A stretch of 11,007 nt of DNA, from contig JAEXLY010000270.1 in NCBI GenBank assembly GCA_023444765.1, forward strand, positions 1 through 11,007, given 5' to 3'. This stretch comes from Pseudomonadota bacterium. GTDB taxonomy: Bacteria; Pseudomonadota; Gammaproteobacteria; Xanthomonadales; Xanthomonadaceae. Below are positions 5,823 through 11,007 of the stretch, piece after piece. Within the stretch, counting starts at the first letter, position 1. Every line of letters starts with the position of its first letter. A model generated the notes under the pieces. It made no database searches. It was not told the DNA's origin and saw only the letters and a list, made by a program, of their open reading frames with translations. Made by a program: the position numbers and the translations under genes.

Positions 5823-7212
5823 GATCAGCCTCACGCTCCTTAATTTTTCGATGCATTGCAGCCTGTGTCCTTGCCGCAACATCACCCATCTCGTCGCCGA
5901 AAAAGTTCGCAGGCCAGTTCTCAATGTTGCCGTACAGATCCAGCTTGAGCGACTCCAGATCGAGTCCTGACTTGGATTGCCGGGCAAAGTACACCGCCAC
6001 ATCGTGGGGGGATATCAATTCTTCCGCGATCCTGCGCTGCAAGCGCATCAGAAAATGCTCAGAGTGACTTTCAACGATGAGCTGAACGTTGCGCGGAGAC
6101 CCATTCTCGTAGGCCTGGACGGCGCTGATGAACGCGTCGGCCAACTCCGCCTGCACTTGTGGATGCAGATGGATCTCAGGCTGCTCCATCCACACGGTCG
6201 AATGTGCCGGTGCATAGAAAGCCTGAACCAGTGCAGGAAGGACTTGCGAGACGCCAAAGCCAACATCTGTCAGCTTTACTTCCGGAGCGTCATGACGGGC
6301 GCGTACCAGCACGTCATACTCCTTGCGACCCTTGCCAAGCGACTGGACGCGGAAGCTGTCGATTACTCCCAGATCATGGAGCCACGCCGCGATGAACTTG
6401 TCGAAGGGCGCCTTGGCTTTGCGATAGCCACGGTTCAGCGAGCGGCCCGATTGCGTTGCCGACAACAAAGCGGGAATGGCAAGTTCTCCACGTGGACCGA
6501 CATCCTGCACGACGTCTCCCGCCCAAGAATAGGTTCTTTTGGGCGGTTCGCGTAAGGGACCCAGATAGGTCAGATCTCCCAGCAGGCTTTCCAGCGCCAG
6601 AGGAAACTGGCTCAGGGAGTCGGCGTTCTGGTAGCGAGCCAGGGTGACATCGGAGAACCGATAGAATTTCTCAGGCGCTTCAATGGGCCATTTGCGGCCT
6701 TGTTTCGTGACCAGCCGCATTGGGTCGACATCAAGGAAGGCCTTGCCGTTCTCGTGCACGCCGTGCCGAGCGGAAAGCTGAGCCTCGCCTGCGGCGTTCT
6801 TCAACTCATAACAGAACGACTCAACCGCTGGCAGGCCGCGCGCATCCGCCTGCAATACCGATGTTAGCGCCATCCTGTCACCCGAGTATCCGACCTTGGG
6901 TTGCAGGGGGTCGCGAAACATCGCAGAGCTTGGCAATTGCCAACCGAGCGAAAACTCCAACTTAGCTTTGAGGTCGTGCCCATGCAGACAATCCTCAAAG
7001 CTGCCGAGGTCTATGAGCGAATTTGCATCGCCAAGGTGCAGGGCACGACGACGATCGGTCAAGAAACTCGTCTGTTTCAGGCCAAGCAACAAATGGCCTA
7101 AACTGCTCTTACCGGCGCTGTTCGAACCAAAAATGATCGTCAGTGGCGCCAGCCGGATCGGCCCTGTGTCCTTCCATGCCTTGAAGTTCTTGATCTGCAA
7201 GTGCGTCAACAT
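5815..7212 (-). CDS. AAA/ABC-type ATPase with DUF3696-like C-terminus
   Basis: A 465-residue SMC/ABC-like ATPase. Walker A is FGSNSAGKSS (28-37, Lys35), right after the typical N-terminus LTHLQIKNFKAWKDTG. The signature-like segment is LTDVGFGVSQVLP (314-326). Walker B is TVWMEQPEIHLHP (339-351), followed by VESHSEHFLMRLQRRIAE (380-397). The end (about 405-445: VYFARQ..., LYGNIENWP, FFGDEMGDVA) matches the DUF3696 domain as I know it, as does LGPLREPPKRTY (217-228). The middle (about 45-310) is the variable insertion. The ATG at 7212 is chosen over the frame open to 7467 because GGAGAG precedes it at 8 nt and the protein then begins MLTHLQIKNFK. Related ABC ATPases often control effector nucleases in phage defence, with ATP hydrolysis holding the effector off until a trigger. 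That role is inferred; the family and operon are clear. Confidence 0.88.
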   Translation of the reverse strand: MLTHLQIKNFKAWKDTGPIRLAPLTIIFGSNSAGKSSLGHLLLGLKQTSFLTDRRRALHLGDANSLIDLGSFEDCLHGHDLKAKLEFSLGWQLPSSAMFRDPLQPKVGYSGDRMALTSVLQADARGLPAVESFCYELKNAAGEAQLSARHGVHENGKAFLDVDPMRLVTKQGRKWPIEAPEKFYRFSDVTLARYQNADSLSQFPLALESLLGDLTYLGPLREPPKRTYSWAGDVVQDVGPRGELAIPALLSATQSGRSLNRGYRKAKAPFDKFIAAWLHDLGVIDSFRVQSLGKGRKEYDVLVRARHDAPEVKLTDVGFGVSQVLPALVQAFYAPAHSTVWMEQPEIHLHPQVQAELADAFISAVQAYENGSPRNVQLIVESHSEHFLMRLQRRIAEELISPHDVAVYFARQSKSGLDLESLKLDLYGNIENWPANFFGDEMGDVAARTQAAMHRKIKEREADRG

Positions 7213-7343
7213 CAGTGCAACTCTCCGGATTCGAGTTGGTCCCAAACGGCGAGTCCAAGGTGTTGGGTGCGAGATTGGGCATATTCGCAGATTTGGTTTT
7301 TTCTTGAGGACGCGGAAGTCTTCACTGGGATAGTCTGCGCCCA
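7213..7343. other. Leader of the ATPase operon, AT-rich tract, no gene
   Basis: This 131-nt stretch precedes the ATPase ATG. The ATPase frame is open through it and beyond, but without support as coding (the alternative reading includes ILDPADLMGADYPSEDF, possibly a relic). An AT-rich tract at about 7281-7306 (minus strand AAGAAAAAACCAAATCTGCG, then AATATG) stands out in this GC-rich region and would suit a promoter, with GAATAT at 7286-7281 as a -10-like box. No convincing -35 was found. Confidence 0.4.
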
Positions 7344-7561
7344 TCAGGTCCGCTGGGTCGAGGATATATAGCGCAGTTCGGCGGCCAGCTCGGCGGTGTG
7401 GCGCCTGGGGCTGTCTGGATGAGCGGTTCGGGCCACAAACGATCGCTGGCGTACTCCGGCTCCACACGCTGGCTGAGATCTTCCGCGCGAACTGAAGTAG
7501 AGGACCGCGCAGGCCTGCTGTAGCCCCCGATCAGATGTTGCCGAAGTGCAAAGACGTCCAT
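7344..7561 (-). pseudogene. Frameshifted N-terminal stub of a large DEAD/DEAH-type helicase
   Basis: An ATG at 7561 with an AGGGGAG ribosome site starts MDVFALRQHLIGGYSRPARS and continues to EYASDRLWPEPLIQ (to about 7415). This looks like the N-terminus of the long DEAD/DEAH helicases (MDVFxLRxxLIxDYxxF ... WPEPLIQ-type) that I know from defence loci. After LIQ the expected continuation (-N-P-x...-G-G-T-V-x-E-L-x-x-E-) is missing in this frame. A sister frame holds TAELAAELRY at 7397-7368, with only 17 nt between, so a frameshift with a small deletion is implied. The remaining hundreds of codons of such proteins are absent. It is therefore a non-functional relic, probably reduced by deletion. 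The assignment rests on resemblance from memory, not a search. It lies 132 nt upstream of the ATPase operon on the same strand and may once have been part of it. Confidence 0.5.
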
Positions 7562-7594
7562 CTCCCCTCCCCTCTAATCGCTGACCAACCGGGA

Positions 7595-7620
7595 GCCTGC
7601 CCCCCACCATTGTGGCAGGC
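7595..7620. repeat. 7-bp inverted repeat upstream of helicase stub
   Basis: GCCTGCC and GGCAGGC face each other with a 12-nt loop, 34 nt upstream of the stub's start on the minus strand. It might be a transcription end or operator; there is no T-run. Confidence 0.4.
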
Positions 7621-7868
7621 CTACATGGAGCGCACGACCCATCGACCGATCCGCTGCGACCCTGAACGGGGGGATCTCTGTCATTCGACAACGATTTATC
7701 TCCACCAGCCATACCGCAATGCAGCCTCTGCGTCATGTGCAGGTCAGAGGCCGGTGAACCGATCGATCGATGCAAGCGCCGGCCGACAGTGGCGTAGGCG
7801 TCCAGCGCCCGCGGGGCGCCGACGGATGTCACCAGATGCCGGCGGTGACTTGTTGACAGCGGAGATTT

Positions 7869-7926
7869 AGCACGGCGTTAAGCCGCAGGCGACACTTACG
7901 CCCAAGTCCACGCTCCGCTCCTACGG
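7869..7926. repeat. Possible degenerate REP-like element
   Basis: On the minus strand this stretch reads CGTAGGAGCGGAGCG, then about 30 nt further on GTCGCCTGCGGCTTAACGCC. Both parts resemble the GTAGGAGCGGC..CGCGAC pattern of extragenic palindromes in pseudomonads and Xanthomonadaceae. The match is imperfect, and only one copy is present. Confidence 0.35.
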
Positions 7927-7969
7927 ATCGCCGGCAGTGGCAGTCTGCGAAGGTGGTTGCTTGCGTCGC

Positions 7970-9208
7970 TTACCACGACAGCCGCGCCGTCACCCGCGCC
8001 TCGTCCACCTCCAGCGAGAACTCCCACCCGTTCCGCTCGCACAGGCGCTGCACGATGCCCAGGCCCAGGCCGTAGCCGTTCGACGCCGGGGCGCCGTCCG
8101 GGGTGGGCCGGCCGGCCTCGTCGCCGCTGCGGCGGTTGGTGACCAGCAGGTCGCGCGCGCGGATGCGCACAGTGATCGGCCCCTGGCCGGCGGGCGTGTG
8201 CTCGAACGCGTTGCGCACCAGGTTGGTGACCGCGATCAGGAACGCCTGCGGGTGCCCCTGGACGACGGGTGTGGCCTGGCTTTCGACATGCACGTCGACG
8301 TCGACGCCCTTGCCACCCAGCAGGTAGCGCTGCTGCTCGATCGCCCGGTCCACCAGCGGCGCCACCCGGAAGCGTTCGCCGTACTGCCCGTCGTCGGCTT
8401 CCCGGGCGATGCACAGGAACATCTCGATCGTGGACTTCATCTCGGCCGTCGCGCGGCGGATGCGGTCCACCGCCTTGACGTCCTCGGCCGACAGGTCGCC
8501 CTGCTCCAGCAGCTCGATCGCGCCGGTGATCACGGTGATCGGCGTGCGCAGTTCGTGGCTGGCGGAGCCGGTGAAGTCGCGCTCGCGCACCACGAAGGCG
8601 CTGATGCGCTCGAGCGTCTTCTCGATGGTGCCGGCGAGCAGGCCCACCTCGTCGCGCCCGAAGCGGCCGGACTCGATCAGCTTGTGGTCCCCGGCCGACA
8701 GGTGTTCTAGGTCGATGCCCGCCACCACGTCGGCCAGCTGCCTGACCGGCGCGATCGCCCGGCGCATCACCAGCACCCCGAGCCCGAAGCCCAGGGCGCC
8801 GAGCACGCCCACCACGCCGGTGATGACGAGCAGCCACCACCAGTCCTCGGACGAGGCGGCCTCGATCCCGGCGACGTCGAACACCACGAAGGCGCGCCCC
8901 TGCGGGTTGTCGGCGGGGACGACCGCCACGTGCAGTTCCTCGGACACGAACTCGTACGTACCTTCGCCTGGCCCGTGCGCCGCCCAGTCCCGCAGCGGTT
9001 CGGGCAGGCTCACGGCGTCCTCGTAGCCGCGCAGGCTCAGCGACAGGTCGGGATAGCGCTCGGCGGCGTGCCGCAGCTGGTTGGCCAGCACCCGGTCTTC
9101 GCTGAAGCGGATGGCGCCGTAGAACGCGAACCCCCAGGCCACGCTGAGCCCGACGACACACAGCGCGAACGCGACCTCGACACGCTTGCGCAGGCTGTGC
9201 CGCGACAC
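7970..9208 (-). CDS. Sensor histidine kinase, complete
   Basis: A 412-residue membrane kinase. Segments in order: TM1 about 12-33; a short periplasmic sensor region about 34-122; TM2 about 123-149 (WWWLLVITGVV...); a HAMP linker beginning RRAIAPVRQLADVV; HisKA H-box FTGSASHELRTPIT with His218; N-box NLVRNAFEHTP (329-339); and a compact ATP lid with GYGLGLGIVQRL (378-389) as G-box. It autophosphorylates His218 and would pass phosphate to a regulator. The GTG start at 9208 overlaps the regulator's TAG by one base (TAGTG) with GGAGG 10 nt upstream, so the two are an operon with coupled translation. The frame open to 9349 is out-of-frame regulator sequence. The periplasmic region resembles Xanthomonas-type sensors of unknown ligand. 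Its cognate regulator lacks the receiver domain, so the signal path as encoded here appears broken. Confidence 0.9.
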   Translation of the reverse strand: MSRHSLRKRVEVAFALCVVGLSVAWGFAFYGAIRFSEDRVLANQLRHAAERYPDLSLSLRGYEDAVSLPEPLRDWAAHGPGEGTYEFVSEELHVAVVPADNPQGRAFVVFDVAGIEAASSEDWWWLLVITGVVGVLGALGFGLGVLVMRRAIAPVRQLADVVAGIDLEHLSAGDHKLIESGRFGRDEVGLLAGTIEKTLERISAFVVRERDFTGSASHELRTPITVITGAIELLEQGDLSAEDVKAVDRIRRATAEMKSTIEMFLCIAREADDGQYGERFRVAPLVDRAIEQQRYLLGGKGVDVDVHVESQATPVVQGHPQAFLIAVTNLVRNAFEHTPAGQGPITVRIRARDLLVTNRRSGDEAGRPTPDGAPASNGYGLGLGIVQRLCERNGWEFSLEVDEARVTARLSW

Positions 9209-9537
9209 TACCGGGCGTCCTCCGCGATGCGGTAGCCGATGCGATGGATGGTGTGGATCAGCGGGCGGTCGAACGGGCGGTCGACGGCCTGGCGCAGCTT
9301 GTACATGTGCGACCGCAGCGCATCGCCATCGGGGCGCTCGTCGGCCCACAGCAGGGTTTCCAGTTCGTGGCGGTCCACCACCGACGGCGACTGTTCCATC
9401 AGCCGCCGCAGCAGCTTGATGCCGGCGGGGTTGAGTTCCACCCGGCGCCCCGCCCGGTGCACCTGCAGCGTGGACTGGTTCAAGGTCATGTCGGCCACGG
9501 TCAGCAGCTTGTCGGTGTTGCGGTGGAGCGAGGCGAG
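9208..9537 (-). pseudogene. OmpR-type response regulator reduced to DNA-binding domain
   Basis: The readable protein begins around LASLHRNTDKLLTVADMTL and continues as a complete OmpR/PhoB winged-helix domain: RRVELNPAGIKLLRRLMEQ, VVDRHELETLLW, DALRSHMYKLRQAVD (recognition helix) and LIHTIHRIGYRI (wing). A full regulator needs about 120 residues of receiver ahead of this, with the phosphorylated Asp; none is present. Only 166 nt separate this point from the end of recD, and no frame there shows receiver motifs. The in-frame starts (ATG 9489, GTG 9498, or ATG 9687 through unrelated sequence) lack ribosome sites. A 5' deletion is the simplest explanation; an expressed DNA-binding-only protein is possible. 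It overlaps the kinase start by one base. Confidence 0.75.
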
Positions 9538-9703
9538 GTTAGGAGCGCAAATGTCGCCAAAAGGTCTCCAGCCGGCGGCCGCGGACGCAGGTGTGCACGG
9601 GCCGGACAGGCATCGGTATGCGCTTGGGTGAGGATGGCGGTTGGGCGGGGCGCGGCGCGTTTGCAGCGGCGGCCCGGGCGCGTCCATGCGCCCGCACGAA
9701 GCG
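9538..9703. other. Junction between recD and truncated regulator
   Basis: This 166-nt GC-rich stretch should hold the regulator's start and promoter but shows neither. It follows an intact recD stop, so a deletion endpoint probably lies within it, near 9538-9545. I see no insertion-element ends or direct repeats. Confidence 0.5.
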
Positions 9704-11007
9704 CTAGTCCGCGCCCAGTCTCCACGCCAGTCCCGACACGCGCCGCACGTGCCGCGACAGCGCCTGGCGCAGTACCGGTTCACCCGTGACCAGGTGCAGT
9801 TCGCTCCTGGCGCGGGTCAGTCCGGTGTAGACCAGCTCACGCGAGAGCACCCGGTTGTCGCGCGCGGGCAGCAGCAGCCAGACCGCGTCGAACTCGGAGC
9901 CCTGGGCCTTGTGCACGGTCATGGCGAAGGCGCTGTCGTGCGCCGGCAGGGTGGCGGGATGGAAGGCGCGCGGATTGTCGGGCGTGTCGCCGGGGAACCA
10001 GGCCACGAGGTGGCCGTCGCCGTCCTGCAGGCAGATGCCGATGTCGCCATTGAACAGGCGGTGGCGATAGCTGTTCTCGGTGACCAGGACCAGACGTCCA
10101 TGGAAGCCCTCCTGCGCTGGGGCGCCGCGGCCACGCGGCGAGGCGTCGAGGCGGCCGCGCAGCAGCGCTTCGATCCGCGCGTTGAGCGTGCGCGCGCCCT
10201 GCGGGCCTTCGCGCACCGCGGTGAGGATGCGCAGGCGCGTGGCTTCGGCGAGCGCGGCGGCGGGGGTGTCGGCCTCGGCCAGGGCCTGCCAATGGCCGAG
10301 CAGGCGCTCGCGATGCGCCTGCAGCGGGTCGCCGCCGTCCTCGTAGTGCACGTTCGACAGGCGTCCCGCGCGCAGCAGCGACAGCGCCTGGTCGCCATCG
10401 CCTTCGCGCACCGCTTTCGCCAGCGGCGCGAGTTCCAGCGTGTCGGACTGGCGGTAGCCGCGGACGAGGTGGACGCGGCGTCCGCCGAACGCGGGCTGGG
10501 TGCTGGCGGTCCCGGTCGGGGACGCGGGCGTCCCCAGCAGCGGCGCCAGCGCACGGCCCTCTTCGGCATCGAGCGCGTCGCCCGGGCCGGCGGCGCGCAG
10601 GATCGCGGCCAGCACGTCGCCGGCTTCGACCGAGGGCAGCTGGTCGGGATCGCCGAGCAGGACCAGGCAGGTGCCGTCGGCGACGGCGTCGACCAGCTTG
10701 GCCATCAGCGGCAGGTCGATCATCGAGGCCTCGTCGACCACGACCACGTCGTATTCGAGCGGATTGGCCGCGTCGTGGCGGAAGCGCGGCGAGTCGGGCA
10801 GGGTGCCGAGCAGGCGGTGCAGGGTGCTGCCGCTGGCGGGCAGGGCGGCGCACAGCGCGGGGTCGATGCCTGCCGCTTCCAGTTTCGCCAGCGCATTGCG
10901 CACGCTCTCGGCCATGCGCTCGGCGGCGCGGCCCGTGGGCGCTGCCAGCGCGATGCGCGGCGCGGGCGCGCCGGACTGCTCCGCCTGCGCGGCCAGCAGC
11001 ACCAGCA
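9704..11007 (-). CDS. recD: RecD, exodeoxyribonuclease V alpha subunit, 5' part beyond window
   Basis: The last 434 or so residues of RecD, the fast 5'-3' helicase of the RecBCD recombination/repair enzyme; it ends at TAG 9706-9704. Superfamily 1 motifs are clear: motif Ia APTGRAAERM (about codons 21-30 of the visible frame from 11002), motif II VVVVDEASMIDLP (86-98), motif III LVLLGDPDQLPSVEAGD (113-129), motif V/VI region AMTVHKAQGSEFD (360-372) and LVYTGLTRARSEL (390-402). The Walker A motif is outside the window. The C-terminus (SGLAWRLGAD) looks complete. Partner genes recB and recC would be expected upstream on the same strand, beyond the edge. This is core genome, unlike the central island. 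Confidence 0.95.
   Translation of the reverse strand, partial: LVLLAAQAEQSGAPAPRIALAAPTGRAAERMAESVRNALAKLEAAGIDPALCAALPASGSTLHRLLGTLPDSPRFRHDAANPLEYDVVVVDEASMIDLPLMAKLVDAVADGTCLVLLGDPDQLPSVEAGDVLAAILRAAGPGDALDAEEGRALAPLLGTPASPTGTASTQPAFGGRRVHLVRGYRQSDTLELAPLAKAVREGDGDQALSLLRAGRLSNVHYEDGGDPLQAHRERLLGHWQALAEADTPAAALAEATRLRILTAVREGPQGARTLNARIEALLRGRLDASPRGRGAPAQEGFHGRLVLVTENSYRHRLFNGDIGICLQDGDGHLVAWFPGDTPDNPRAFHPATLPAHDSAFAMTVHKAQGSEFDAVWLLLPARDNRVLSRELVYTGLTRARSELHLVTGEPVLRQALSRHVRRVSGLAWRLGAD

Larger units (their letters stand above)
7562..7969. other. About 400 nt without a gene; hairpin and REP-like sequence
   Basis: I see no gene in this region. Small open frames on both strands lack ribosome sites and family resemblance. 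Two structures stand out: a perfect 7-bp inverted repeat (GCCTGCC at 7595-7601 with GGCAGGC at 7614-7620), and REP-like sequence near the histidine-kinase end (listed separately). No tRNA or other RNA gene is apparent, and a TTGACA at 7853-7858 has no matching -10 box. Confidence 0.55.

Noticed and set aside
5823..6002. N-terminal extension of the PIN gene
   Set aside because: The segment is ATPase coding sequence in another frame; the PIN fold begins at MAEVVVDTN, and ribosome sites support 5822 (or 5834).
7344..7832. 162-codon minus-strand open frame
   Set aside because: No ribosome site or domain; part of it is only the frameshifted segment of the helicase relic.
7853..7881. TTGACA promoter-like box on the plus strand
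   Set aside because: The matching -10 position is CGTTAA, a poor box, and no plus-strand gene follows.
7896..9161. 421-codon minus-strand open frame
   Set aside because: It is the kinase gene read in another frame; Arg/Ala/Gly-rich and without motifs.
1..11007. CRISPR arrays, tRNA or rRNA genes
   Set aside because: No regularly spaced repeats, tRNA-like arms or rRNA-like conserved stretches were seen anywhere in the window.

Overview
The window is a high-GC bacterial chromosome segment. The protein types (RecD, a Xanthomonas-like OmpR/histidine-kinase pair, a DGPF/YciI protein, a glutaredoxin-MauE fusion) suggest a gammaproteobacterium of the Xanthomonadaceae/Lysobacteraceae group. This assignment is by inspection only. 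Almost every gene is on the minus strand; the exception is a PD-(D/E)XK-like nuclease gene at 1990-3123.

Layout. Positions 1-1861 hold three minus-strand genes: the start of a secreted EF-hand protein, a glutaredoxin-MauE membrane fusion, and a YciI/DGPF protein. A divergent gap leads to the plus-strand nuclease-like gene (1990-3123). This converges on a secreted Sel1-like protein (3228-4043). Directly upstream of that gene is a small secreted cysteine-containing protein gene, otherwise intact but carrying an in-frame TAG at codon 30 (4092-4472).

The centre of the window (4564-7212) is a tightly overlapping three-gene minus-strand operon: an ABC-type AAA ATPase of the DUF3696 kind, a PIN-like nuclease, and a short ATP-dependent RNA ligase. 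The ATPase and PIN genes overlap by 8 nt (or 20 nt) and the PIN and ligase genes by 4 nt (GTGA). Metal-dependent PIN nucleases leave 3'-OH and 5'-phosphate ends, which are the substrates of such ligases. An ATPase-gated RNA cutter packaged with its own repair enzyme is therefore a reasonable hypothesis. This is the strongest candidate here for an undescribed system, possibly a phage-defence one. Just upstream is a frameshifted stub (7344-7561) resembling the N-terminus of large DEAD/DEAH defence-type helicases, followed by about 400 nt without genes that contains REP-like sequence. These point to a decaying accessory island.

The right end returns to core-type genes: a complete sensor histidine kinase (7970-9208), its partner response regulator reduced to the DNA-binding domain with the receiver missing (9208-9537), and the C-terminal part of recD running off the window (9704-11007). 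The regulator damage lies against the intact recD end and looks like an internal deletion.

The nuclease-like gene and the ATPase operon look less GC-rich by eye than the flanks, in keeping with horizontal gain; this was not computed.
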